58,841 nt of DNA from an uncultured Muribaculaceae bacterium (GTDB lineage Bacteria > Bacteroidota > Bacteroidia > Bacteroidales > Muribaculaceae), in contig CAJUKE010000019.1 of assembly GCA_910587075.1 (NCBI GenBank), positions 1 through 58,841 of the forward strand. Reading direction: 5' to 3'. The position numbers were made by a program, and so were the translations under genes. Below the pieces are notes generated by a model. The model made no database searches. It was not told the DNA's origin and saw only the letters and a program-made list of their open reading frames with translations. This document shows positions 44,544-52,999 of the stretch, one piece after another. The stretch's first letter is position 1. Each line of letters opens with the position of its first letter.

Positions 44544-45779
44544 TCAGGGGAAGGTTTTCAGGAGGAAGCTCTGGATTGCTTTCCGCACCTCGGCCGCGGG
44601 GCAGAAATAGCCGTTGACCATAACCACAACGGCGTGGGTCGGGCGGTTGTTCGCGTCGAGCTTGTAGCCCGCGTAGCAGAGCACCCCCATCATGCTGCCG
44701 CTCTTCAAGGCGAGCTTCCCTTCGAGGCGGGTGCCGCGGAGGAGCTTCTTCACAGTGCCGTCGCGCCCGGCCAGTGGGAAGAGCGCGGCGTAGCGGGCGC
44801 CGTCGGAGCGCCGGGCCATCGCGGCGAGCAGGCGGGCGAGGAACCGGGGGGAGAAACGGTCGTTGCGCGAGAGGCCGCTGCCGTCGAACAGCCCTACCCG
44901 CGAGGTTTCCAGTCCGAGCTTACCGAGGAGCTCCTTCTCGCGGGCGAGCGCGCCCTTCAGGGTCGAGCCCGGGGCGAGCGCCCGCAGCATGGCCTCGGCG
45001 AAGAGGTTGTCGCTGCGCACCATCATACGGGAAAGAATCTCCTCGTAGTCGGCCGACTTATGCGAGGTGATCGGCCAGAGTTCGGCAACCGGGGGGAGGT
45101 CGTCGGCCCCCCACCCCACGGTGATTCCCGCGGGAGCGAGCTTACCCTCGACCTCGGCGGCGAACGCCTCGGGAGGATCGGGGAGCGCGAGGTCGGTGCC
45201 CCGGGTGTTGCCGTTATAGTTCAACGCGTAGAGACCCGCCCCGTAGCTCCATTCGGCGTCGCCGATCTCCCAACGGGAGTTCGGCCCGGGCGATGAGAGG
45301 TATGAGCAGTCGGGCAGAATCGAGCCGGTGATTTCACGCACTCCCATACGGCTGAGCGCGGCGGCAATGCTGTCAGCCAGGCCGTCGCCGCGGGTGAAGG
45401 AGCGCAGCCCCGTGGTAGGGTCCCCCTTGCCGACGATAACCACCGACCCGTCGAGCACGCCGTCGCTTACCGATCCCGAGACGTAGGCCGGGGTTTCGAA
45501 CCGCGAGTCGGCCAGTCCGGCGGCGAACACCGCCGCGGCTGTGACGCATTTGGTGATTGATGCCGGAGTGAGGGCAACGTCGGGGTTGAGAGCCACCGTC
45601 TCGCGCCCCGAAGCGAGGTCGCGCACTACGATGCCTACCTGCGCCGCCTCGCGCGACGTGAACGAGAGGTCGGCGGCCGGGGCCGACACCACGCAGACGA
45701 GCGCCGCCACGGCGAGCGCGAAGCCCCTCAACAGCGCCGCGCTGCCGATATATGATTTGCGAAACTTTTCCATAAACAT
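44544..45779 (-). CDS. dacB: D-alanyl-D-alanine carboxypeptidase/endopeptidase (PBP4 type)
   Basis: A 411-residue periplasmic class C penicillin-binding protein that trims peptidoglycan peptides. Signal peptide in the first ~37 residues (ALAVAALVCVVSAPAAD). Active-site motifs: SITK (Ser at about residue 74), SDN in MVRSDNLFAE and KSG in LALKSGSMMG. ATGs at 45779 and 45773 are both possible; the second gives MEKFRKSY. A full consensus promoter lies immediately upstream. Confidence 0.93.
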   Translation of the reverse strand: MFMEKFRKSYIGSAALLRGFALAVAALVCVVSAPAADLSFTSREAAQVGIVVRDLASGRETVALNPDVALTPASITKCVTAAAVFAAGLADSRFETPAYVSGSVSDGVLDGSVVIVGKGDPTTGLRSFTRGDGLADSIAAALSRMGVREITGSILPDCSYLSSPGPNSRWEIGDAEWSYGAGLYALNYNGNTRGTDLALPDPPEAFAAEVEGKLAPAGITVGWGADDLPPVAELWPITSHKSADYEEILSRMMVRSDNLFAEAMLRALAPGSTLKGALAREKELLGKLGLETSRVGLFDGSGLSRNDRFSPRFLARLLAAMARRSDGARYAALFPLAGRDGTVKKLLRGTRLEGKLALKSGSMMGVLCYAGYKLDANNRPTHAVVVMVNGYFCPAAEVRKAIQSFLLKTFP

Positions 45780-45787
45780 TTAAACAA

Positions 45788-45819
45788 CGAAATTAGCAAA
45801 AGCGTCGCCGATAGCCAAA
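45788..45819 (-). promoter_or_regulatory. Promoter for dacB, giving a very short leader
   Basis: On the minus strand: TTTG (complement of 45816-45819), exactly 20 nt, TAATTTCG (complement of 45788-45795). Transcription should begin near 45782, only 3 to 9 nt before the candidate start codons. Confidence 0.75.
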
Positions 45820-45889
45820 GGAAGATGCCGAAAAATGGCGTTTGCCACCCTTTTTGCGTCAAAACTCTTCGGTTATGAACTTTTTTTAG

Positions 45890-45897
45890 TAACTTCG
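45890..45897 (+). promoter_or_regulatory. Probable -7 box for the TetR regulator
   Basis: TAACTTCG at 45890-45897; the -33 position (45866-45869, TCTT) matches poorly. Leader about 18 nt. It lies in the divergent gap with dacB. Confidence 0.45.
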
Positions 45898-45920
45898 CAC
45901 GAATTTTTACACAATAGGTT

Positions 45921-46523
45921 ATGGGAAGCAAAACCCGCGACAAACTTATCGAGGTGGCACGGCAGCTCTTCGCCCGCAAAGGGGTGGAGAACACCACTAT
46001 GCTCGACATAGCGAACGCCTCGGACAAGGGACGGCGCACCATATACACCTATTTCAAAAACAAAAAGGAGATACACCAGGCGGTAATCGAGCGCGAGAGC
46101 GAGCAACTGGTGAGCCGCGAGCGGAGCATCATAAGCAGCGACACCCCCGCGGCCCAGCGCATCTCGGAGCTGCTCCACGCGAGGGCCGACATCGTGGCCG
46201 GCCAGGCCACCGGCTGGCAGATTCCCGACTCCATCCCCGACCTACTGAAACTCGACTTCCGGCGCTCCGGCCGAACCAAACGCCTGGCGGCGCTGAAGGA
46301 GATGCAGATCGTGAGGGAGATACTCGACGAAGGGGTGCGGTCGGGCGAGTTCGACCGGGAGCAGGCCAAGCGGGCCGAGAGCCTCGTGGTGGTGCTCCTG
46401 CTCGGCATCGAGAACCCCCTCCACCGGCAGGCCCTTGAAAACCTCGGGCTCGACCGGCAGCGCGTGCAGGACCAGACGATAGAGTTCGTGGTCGAGGCCC
46501 TGCGGCGCCCCAGCGAAAAGTAA
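45921..46523 (+). CDS. TetR-family transcriptional regulator
   Basis: A 200-residue DNA-binding repressor-type protein. The N-terminal helix-turn-helix is clear (LIEVARQLFARKGVENTTMLDIANASDKGRRTIYTYFKNKKEI). The helical C-terminal domain is ligand-binding in this family. The gene is 33 bp ahead of fabG and divergent from dacB, so it may control fatty-acid or envelope genes; that is inference. No obvious palindromic operator was found in the 141-bp divergent gap. Confidence 0.9.
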   Translation: MGSKTRDKLIEVARQLFARKGVENTTMLDIANASDKGRRTIYTYFKNKKEIHQAVIERESEQLVSRERSIISSDTPAAQRISELLHARADIVAGQATGWQIPDSIPDLLKLDFRRSGRTKRLAALKEMQIVREILDEGVRSGEFDREQAKRAESLVVVLLLGIENPLHRQALENLGLDRQRVQDQTIEFVVEALRRPSEK

Positions 46524-46556
46524 ACATCAAACATCACATTTCATAAAACATTCCCT

Positions 46557-47303
46557 ATGAAACTTCTCGAAGGAAAGACAGCCCTCATCACCGGCGCCGC
46601 CCGCGGCATCGGCAAGGAAATCGCCCTGCGCTTCGCCGCCGAAGGGGCCAACATAGCGTTCACCGACCTCGTGATCGACGAGAACGGCAAGAAAACCGAA
46701 GAAGAAATCATCGCCTTAGGCGTCAAGGCCAAAGGCTACGCCTCCAACGCCGCCGACTTCGCACAGACCGAGGAAGTGGTGAAGGAAATCCACAAGGACT
46801 TCGGCTCGATCGACATCCTGGTCAACAACGCCGGTATCACCAAGGACGGCCTGATGATGCGCATGACTGAGGCCCAGTGGGACGCCGTGATCGCCGTCAA
46901 CCTCAAAGGCGCGTTCAACTTCATCCACGCCGTGCTCCCCATCATGCTCCGCCAGAAGCACGGTTCGATCATCAACATGGCATCCGTGGTGGGCGTTCAC
47001 GGCAACGCCGGCCAGTCGAACTACGCCGCTTCCAAGGCCGGCATGATCGCCCTGGCCAAGAGCATCGCCCAGGAGGTAGGATCGCGCAACATCCGCGCCA
47101 ACGCCATCGCCCCGGGCTTCATCGACACCGCCATGACCGCCGCCCTCCCCGAGGATATCCGCAAGGACTGGATCCAGAAAATCCCCCTGCGCCGCGGCGG
47201 CACAGTCGACGACATCGCCAACGTGGCCACCTTCCTGGCTTCCGACATGTCGAGCTACGTCACCGGCCAGGTTATCCAGGTCGACGGCGGCATGAACATG
47301 TAA
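46557..47303 (+). CDS. fabG: 3-oxoacyl-[acyl-carrier-protein] reductase
   Basis: A 248-residue short-chain dehydrogenase that reduces 3-oxoacyl-ACP with NADPH in fatty-acid elongation. Motifs: the cofactor loop TGAARGIGKEIA, NNAGITKDGLM, the catalytic Ser in MASVVG, YAASK (Tyr and Lys) and the end YVTGQVIQVDGGMNM, characteristic of FabG among the SDR enzymes. Probably in one transcript with the TetR gene. Confidence 0.94.
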   Translation: MKLLEGKTALITGAARGIGKEIALRFAAEGANIAFTDLVIDENGKKTEEEIIALGVKAKGYASNAADFAQTEEVVKEIHKDFGSIDILVNNAGITKDGLMMRMTEAQWDAVIAVNLKGAFNFIHAVLPIMLRQKHGSIINMASVVGVHGNAGQSNYAASKAGMIALAKSIAQEVGSRNIRANAIAPGFIDTAMTAALPEDIRKDWIQKIPLRRGGTVDDIANVATFLASDMSSYVTGQVIQVDGGMNM

Positions 47304-47328
47304 TCCGCTCCAAAAAGAGATTTATCGC

Positions 47329-47371
47329 GACCGCGGCACAGGCGACAGCCCCTGCCGCGGTCTTTCGTTTT
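47329..47371 (+). terminator. Terminator after fabG
   Basis: A 10-bp stem GACCGCGGCA (47329-47338)/TGCCGCGGTC (47353-47362), followed by TTTCGTTTT. Confidence 0.85.
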
Positions 47372-47399
47372 CCCCGATGCGACGATAAACGCCACGAGA

Positions 47400-47431
47400 T
47401 TAGTAGAATTGGCGGAAAATCGCTAATTTCG
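47400..47431 (+). promoter_or_regulatory. Promoter for the PL11 lyase gene
   Basis: TTAG (47400-47403), 20 nt, TAATTTCG (47424-47431): one mismatch in the -33 box. Leader about 50 nt. Confidence 0.55.
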
Positions 47432-47488
47432 CGATAATTAATACCTGAACAGCATTTTTAACCTAATCTGATTCCTATCATTCACGCG

Positions 47489-50400
47489 ATGAAAAAGTAT
47501 TTGCTTAGCGTCGCTCTCGTTGCCTCGATGGGCCTCCAGGCCCTCGGCGCCCCCCAGTCGGAGTACCTCACCCGAGGTGTGGTAGCCGTGAAGGTCGACA
47601 ACGGAGTGTTCGTATCGTGGCGCTCGCTTGTTAGCGACGACGCCGCGACGACGTTCGACGTGTACCGCGACGGGGTGAAAATCAACGACGCCCCTATTTC
47701 CAAAGTGACTAACTTCACCGACGCCGCCGGAACCGCCGGCGCGACCTACGAGGTGCGCGCCAACGCCGGAGGCACGACGTTTGACAGCGGCAGCTGCGCC
47801 GCCTGGGCCGAGCCTTACCTCAAGGTGCACCTCGACCGCCCCAACAGCGGCAAGGTAGGCCCGGTGGGGAACGCCAGCTTCCACGAGTTCACCCCCGACG
47901 ACGTATCGGTGGGCGATGTCGACGGCGACGGCGTTTACGAGCTATTCGTGAAATGGATGCCCACCGACGCCAAGGACAGCGCGTCGAAAGGTCTCACCGG
48001 CCCCACGATCATCGACTGCTACAAGCTCGACGGCACCCGGCTCTGGCGCGTAAACTTAGGCCACAACATCCGCTCGGGCAACCACTACACCCAGTTCATG
48101 GTGTACGACTTCGACGGCGACGGCTCGGCCGAGATGATATGCAAGACCGCTCCCGGCACCAAGGACGGCCTGGGCAACTGGGTTCTCTTGGGCGACGACA
48201 AAGAGACCGACGACTACCGTATGTTTGAGGACAACCCCTCGAAAATCTACGGCCATGTGCGCGGCGGCTCGGAATACCTGACAGTGTTCAGCGGCAAGAC
48301 CGGCGAAGCCCTCAGCACCATACCCTACAAGCCCGCCTACGACTACGTCGATACCAGCATCTGGGGCGACAACTATTGCAACCGCTCGGACCGCTACCTG
48401 GCCGGAGTGGCATACCTCGACGGCGAGCGCCCCTCGGCCATCTTCGCCCGCGGATACTACCGCTGCGCTTTCGTGTGGGCCGTGAACTACCGCGACGGCA
48501 AGCTTGAAGAGGTGTGGTTCCACGAGTCGAAAGTCAAAGGCAAGGGACTCTGGGGCGAAGGCGCCCACTCGCTGACCGTGGGGGACGTTGACTTCGACGG
48601 CAAGGACGAAATCATCTACGGCGCCGGAGCGCTCGACCACGACGGCACCCTCCTCTATCGCACCAACCCGAAGACCGACTACGAGGGGCACGGCGACGCA
48701 CTCCACCTGGCAAAGATGCTCCCCGACCGCGAAGGGCTGCAAGTGTTCATGCCACACGAGGAGACCGAATCGGGCTATCCCTTTGACACCGAGATGCGCG
48801 ATGCCCGCACCGGCGAAATCCTTTTCTTTAAAAAGCAGTCGGGCAAGGATATAGGCCGCGGCCTGGCCGCCAACGTGTCGCCCAACTTCCCCGGTTACGA
48901 ATACTGGGCCGCGAGCGACGCGTCGGTCTACAGCTACGGCAAGGCGATTGCCGACAACCGCCCCCCGATCAACTTCCGAATCTACTGGGACGGCGACCTG
49001 CTCGACGAGCTGCTCGACGGCACCACCATCAGCAAGCCCGAACCCGACTTCTCGAAAATCAACACACTGGTGAATTTCAACCAGTGGAGCAACGCCGCGT
49101 CGTGCAACGGCACCAAAGCCACCCCCAACCTCTCGGCCGACCTCTTCGGCGACTGGCGCGAGGAGGTGATACTCCACGACGGCTCCACCAACAGCGACCT
49201 GCTGATTTTTACCACCACAATCCCCACCGAGTACAAGCTCGACTGCCTGATGCAGGACCACCAGTACCGCATGGCTATCGCCTGGCAGAACACGGCCTAC
49301 AACCAGCCGCCCCACCTGAGCTACTCGCCCGAGGACCGCTACGAGACCCGCGCCGCGCTGATGCTCAGCGAGGGCGCCTCCGCCCAGCTTGTCAACTTCG
49401 GCGACCCCATCGAAGCCGTGAAGGTAAAGGCTCTCCGCGCCACCGGCATCACCGCCACCAACGTACCCGAAGGACTCAGCTGGGAGTTTGACGCCGCTAC
49501 CCTCACCGGTACCCTCAGCGGCACCCCCGCCGAGGCCGGAAACTTCGAGATAAACCTCGCGACCACCGGAGCCACCGACGACAAGAACGCGTCGATGACA
49601 ATCAAGGTAAAGGTAGCCAAATCGGTAAAGCTCACCCCGCTCGCCTACTACTCGTTTGACGAGGTCGGCGAGCAGATTCGCAACCACGTCAACGGCTTCG
49701 CCACCCTCGCCACCGGCACCGCCCCCACCATCGCAGAGGGCGTGAAAGGTGGCGCGCTCACCCTCGACGGCACCGCCTACTACACCCAGCAGAGCTACCC
49801 CGAGATGCAGCTTGGCGAACGCGACTTCTCAATTGAGTTCTGGATGAAATCGGCCGACGACGCCGCTTACATTCTCCATAAAGGCTCCATCGCCAAGGAT
49901 GCCGCAACCGGCACCTCGGGCAACTGGGTGGGCCTCGAACTGAAGAACGGCGTGCTCTATTTCGCCATCGACGACGATGTGACCAAAAGCCAGGCCTACG
50001 TCAAGGAGGCCGACAAGTGGATGAACGATGAGTGGCACCACATTGTGATGGTGCGCGACCACTTCAACCATACGCTCTATCTCTACGTCGACGGCAAGCA
50101 GGTGGCCTCCGGGGCCGACAACACCGGGGCCATCGCCGACAACAACGAGCCCCTCGTGATCGGCAACGTCAACGTGAACTTCAACAACACCTACAAAGGT
50201 CTGCTCGACGAGCTCACCATCTTCGACGGGGCCATGACTCCCGAAAAGGTGGCTGAACGCTACGCCACCACCGGCAAGGACCTCGCCTACTTCCCCCTTG
50301 ACGAGGTGGGCGCGACTACCCCCAACCTCGTTTACGGTCAGGCCGCTGCCGGTGCTTCGCAGCCCGTCGCCGCCACCGGCGTTAAGGGCGGTGCCGCCGA

Positions 50401-51115
50401 GTTCGGCAACGGCTCATGCTACACCCAGGAGGCTTACGACGCTATCCAGCTCGGCAATTCGAGCTTCACCGCGCATATGTGGATGAACTCCAAGGACGAC
50501 GATGCCTACATCTTCTTCAAGGGTAGCCACTCGGCCAACGCCTCAACCGGCACCACCGGCCATTGGATCGGCCTGGAACGCCGCAACGGCTACCTCTGCT
50601 TCTCGATCGACGACAATGTGACCAAAACCGACTGCAAACTCTCCGACGCCAGCGCGGCTTTCGATGGGAAATGGCACCACATAGCCTGCGTGCGCGACGT
50701 CGAGCAGGAGATGACGCTCCTCTACATAGACGGCAAGGAAGCAGCCCGCGCCACCGGCGTGAAAACCGACGCGATCAACGACAATAACGAACCCCTCATG
50801 CTTGGTATCAGCGACGAGACCACCCGCCCCTACGAGGGTATGCTCGACGAGTTCGTGATCGCCCCCGGGGCTATGTCGGCCGAGGACGTGATGGCGGCCT
50901 ACAAGGCTCTGGCCGAGTCCGGCATCACCGAGGCGGTGGCCGACGGCGCCGCTGTGATAAGCTGCATGGTGGTTAACGCCTACACCGGCGCCATCGTGAG
51001 CGAGGGCCGCGGCGACTGCGTTGCCGAACTCATCGAGCGCCTCGCCCCCGGCATCTATGCCGTGGCCATCGAAACCGCCAACGGCACCGAAATCTACAAG
51101 TACCTCAAGCGCTGA
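47489..51115 (+). CDS. Rhamnogalacturonan lyase (PL11) with two LamG-like modules
   Basis: A 1208-residue secreted enzyme expected to cut the rhamnogalacturonan-I backbone of pectin by beta-elimination. The signal peptide ends near residue 20 (LQALGA). The PL11 domain (about 20-620) shows the eight-bladed propeller pattern with repeated DxDxDG calcium loops (GDVDGDGVYELFVKW, YDFDGDGSAEMI, GDVDFDGKDEIIYG), plus GNHYTQFMVY and SADLFGDWREEV. An Ig-like segment (about 640-715) and two LamG/concanavalin-like modules follow (from about 717, YYSFDEVGEQ, and from about 933, YFPLDEVG). A C-terminal tail (about 1155-1208) resembles a sorting signal. No SusC/SusD pair is nearby. Confidence 0.9.
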   Translation: MKKYLLSVALVASMGLQALGAPQSEYLTRGVVAVKVDNGVFVSWRSLVSDDAATTFDVYRDGVKINDAPISKVTNFTDAAGTAGATYEVRANAGGTTFDSGSCAAWAEPYLKVHLDRPNSGKVGPVGNASFHEFTPDDVSVGDVDGDGVYELFVKWMPTDAKDSASKGLTGPTIIDCYKLDGTRLWRVNLGHNIRSGNHYTQFMVYDFDGDGSAEMICKTAPGTKDGLGNWVLLGDDKETDDYRMFEDNPSKIYGHVRGGSEYLTVFSGKTGEALSTIPYKPAYDYVDTSIWGDNYCNRSDRYLAGVAYLDGERPSAIFARGYYRCAFVWAVNYRDGKLEEVWFHESKVKGKGLWGEGAHSLTVGDVDFDGKDEIIYGAGALDHDGTLLYRTNPKTDYEGHGDALHLAKMLPDREGLQVFMPHEETESGYPFDTEMRDARTGEILFFKKQSGKDIGRGLAANVSPNFPGYEYWAASDASVYSYGKAIADNRPPINFRIYWDGDLLDELLDGTTISKPEPDFSKINTLVNFNQWSNAASCNGTKATPNLSADLFGDWREEVILHDGSTNSDLLIFTTTIPTEYKLDCLMQDHQYRMAIAWQNTAYNQPPHLSYSPEDRYETRAALMLSEGASAQLVNFGDPIEAVKVKALRATGITATNVPEGLSWEFDAATLTGTLSGTPAEAGNFEINLATTGATDDKNASMTIKVKVAKSVKLTPLAYYSFDEVGEQIRNHVNGFATLATGTAPTIAEGVKGGALTLDGTAYYTQQSYPEMQLGERDFSIEFWMKSADDAAYILHKGSIAKDAATGTSGNWVGLELKNGVLYFAIDDDVTKSQAYVKEADKWMNDEWHHIVMVRDHFNHTLYLYVDGKQVASGADNTGAIADNNEPLVIGNVNVNFNNTYKGLLDELTIFDGAMTPEKVAERYATTGKDLAYFPLDEVGATTPNLVYGQAAAGASQPVAATGVKGGAAEFGNGSCYTQEAYDAIQLGNSSFTAHMWMNSKDDDAYIFFKGSHSANASTGTTGHWIGLERRNGYLCFSIDDNVTKTDCKLSDASAAFDGKWHHIACVRDVEQEMTLLYIDGKEAARATGVKTDAINDNNEPLMLGISDETTRPYEGMLDEFVIAPGAMSAEDVMAAYKALAESGITEAVADGAAVISCMVVNAYTGAIVSEGRGDCVAELIERLAPGIYAVAIETANGTEIYKYLKR

Positions 51116-51140
51116 CCCCACCAATAGCGCAAACCTTAAC

Positions 51141-51173
51141 AAGGGGCCTCGGAATTTCCGGGGCCTCTTTTTT
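51141..51173 (+). terminator. Terminator after the PL11 gene
   Basis: A 13-bp stem with two G-U pairs (51141-51153 with 51157-51169), a three-base loop and a run of six T (51168-51173). Confidence 0.85.
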
Positions 51174-51195
51174 CGCCCTTGCTTCGCTGGGAGAG

Positions 51196-51275
51196 GGCCG
51201 GCTTCCGGGAGCTCCGCCCCCGACACGGAACGACAGGCTTGGGTAAAAGGAATGAGGGAAGGGTGAAGAGGGCAT
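51196..51275. repeat. Copy of the dispersed palindromic repeat
   Basis: CCGACACGGAACGACAGGCTT with a following GGGTAAAAGG...GGGAAGGGTGAAGAGG tract matches, in the same orientation, the repeat at about 4889-4955 (CGGCACGGAACGACAAGGC, then GGTTGAAGAGTGAAGGGTG). Confidence 0.6.
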
Positions 51276-51691
51276 GGTAAAAGGAAGCGAGGCCGGAACC
51301 CAGATGGGTAGCGGCCTCGCTCTGTAGGTGCCACATCAAAGGATGCGATGAAACTCCGAATGACAGGTTTTGAGGTCTCGTAGTCCTTTGTAATCCGCCT
51401 GGCTCCCCGAAGGGACGCTCCCTCAGAGAGGGATGGGGCCCGCCATCGTACATACGAGGTTGTCTCGGCATTTCATATATTTTTGATGAGTTTCCCAATC
51501 AACTTTGGTGTGGCGTATATCTTTGGGAAAGGGAAGCCGTGTCGGCGGCTCTCCAGCCCCCTCTCTCGGAGGTCTCTTTGTTTCTATAACGCAAATTTAG
51601 GCGTTATCGTTTAAATATGCAATAGGGCCGTTGATTTTTTTCGCCAAAAACAGGTGTGCGGTTTAGGCCACTACTGTCGGCCCGGGTGGAC

Positions 51692-52999
51692 TCAGAGGCG
51701 GTTTGAGCGGTAGTAGGCGAGGATGCGGCAGCGCAGCAGGTATTCGTAACGGGCCTGGATTGAAGCCACTTCGGTGCGGAAGAGGTTGTTTTTGGCCTGC
51801 TCGAACTCCGCGGGAGTGGAACGGCCGAGGTTGTACTTCTCGCGGGTGGCCTCGAAGGAGAGTCTCATTTTTTCAAGCGTCTCCCCGGAGGCGAGGTATC
51901 GCTCGCGGGCGCCTTCGGCCTGGTAGTAGGCGAGCTGGATCTCCTTGTAGAGTTCCGACTCGCGGCGGTCGAGCTCCAGCTCGGCCTGCAGCTTCGACAG
52001 GCGCGCCCGGCGGATGGAGTTGCGGGTGGAGAAGGCGTCGAAAATCGGCACAGTCAGGCGGAAGCCGAGGTAGGTCGCGTAATTATGACGCATCTGCGCG
52101 CCGAAGCTCTCGTTGGGGAAACCACCGATTTTATAGTAGCTCGACCCTATGCCGGCATTGAAATCAATCCGCGGTATGTAGCCCGTCTTCGCGAGCGAGA
52201 TGTTATCGTTGGCGGCGTTGATACCCTGCCGGGCCGCAAGGAGCGAATTGTTGACGCCAAGCGCGTCGGCATACACAAGTTCGGGCGCGGGAATCACCGG
52301 GTCGGCATCGGAGAGGGGCGTGATGTCGAACCCGTCGGCCGAGGGGAGCTGGAGGAGGTTGGCGAGCTGCACGAGCGCCGTGCGCGTATCGTTGCGGGCC
52401 GTGACAAGTTGCAGCTTGTCCTGGGCGTGCTGCGCCTGAGCGTCGTAGAGGTCGGCCTCAGGCACCTTCCCCTGCTCGACGAGAGCCTGCTGGCGCCCCA
52501 CCTCGTAGGCTGTGTATTCTACCTGCGACGCGGCGCTCTGCTCGACCTCCTTGGAGTAGAGCACCTGGAGGTACTGAGCCACGACGTTGAGCGTGATGTC
52601 GTCCTTCGCGGCGGCGGTCTCCAGCAGAGTCTGGGCGAGCGACGACTCCGACGCCTTGACGCGCCTCACGGTGGAGAGCCCCTGGAACAAAGGCAGGTTT
52701 AGCCCCGCGCTCCACTGGAAATTGGAAGTGTTGCGGTCGGCATAAGTGTTGGAGGCGGTGAGACCGCGGCCGAAATTCCAAGTCTGCGAAGCCCCGGCAT
52801 CGACCGTGGGGAGCACCCTGTCGCGGGCCTCGGTGAGGGTGAGCCGCCCGGCCTCGGTCTCAAGTTCGCGGGCCTTGACGGTGAGGTTGTGGCTCACGGC
52901 GTAATCGACACAGCGCTCCAGGCTCCAGGGTGCGTCCTGCGCCCCGGCAACCAAGGCCGGGAGCACGGCTAAGGAAAGAAACATCCGGCGCATGGTCAT
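51692..52999 (-). CDS. TolC-family outer membrane channel of the ABC export operon
   Basis: A 435-residue outer membrane factor with a signal peptide (MFLSLAVLPALVAGAQ) and the duplicated OEP helical repeats (WSLERCVDYAVSHNLTVKARELE; SFEATREKYNLGRSTPAEFEQAKNNLF). It overlaps the end of the adaptor gene by four bases (ATGA), so they are coupled. It would form the outer duct for the MacAB-like system encoded upstream on this strand. Confidence 0.9.
   Translation of the reverse strand: MTMRRMFLSLAVLPALVAGAQDAPWSLERCVDYAVSHNLTVKARELETEAGRLTLTEARDRVLPTVDAGASQTWNFGRGLTASNTYADRNTSNFQWSAGLNLPLFQGLSTVRRVKASESSLAQTLLETAAAKDDITLNVVAQYLQVLYSKEVEQSAASQVEYTAYEVGRQQALVEQGKVPEADLYDAQAQHAQDKLQLVTARNDTRTALVQLANLLQLPSADGFDITPLSDADPVIPAPELVYADALGVNNSLLAARQGINAANDNISLAKTGYIPRIDFNAGIGSSYYKIGGFPNESFGAQMRHNYATYLGFRLTVPIFDAFSTRNSIRRARLSKLQAELELDRRESELYKEIQLAYYQAEGARERYLASGETLEKMRLSFEATREKYNLGRSTPAEFEQAKNNLFRTEVASIQARYEYLLRCRILAYYRSNRL

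Larger units (their letters stand above)
51116..51691. other. Long gene-free gap with a terminator and repeat remnants
   Basis: The 576-bp stretch has no credible gene; a 120-codon minus-strand frame at 51136-51498 runs across the terminator and repeat and looks spurious. It holds a terminator (51141-51173) and a dispersed-repeat copy (about 51196-51275). Beyond that are complementary GC-rich strings (GGGACGCTCCCTCAGAGAGGG near 51412-51432 and CCCCCTCTCTCGGAGG near 51558-51573), then an AT-rich tail toward the TolC gene. It may be a decayed mobile or repeat element. Confidence 0.5.

Noticed and set aside
48056..49687. 543-codon minus-strand open frame opposite the PL11 lyase
   Set aside because: Antisense shadow; no start context, no domain.
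51136..51498. 120-codon minus-strand frame in the long gap
   Set aside because: It crosses the PL11 terminator and a dispersed repeat and has no recognisable domain.
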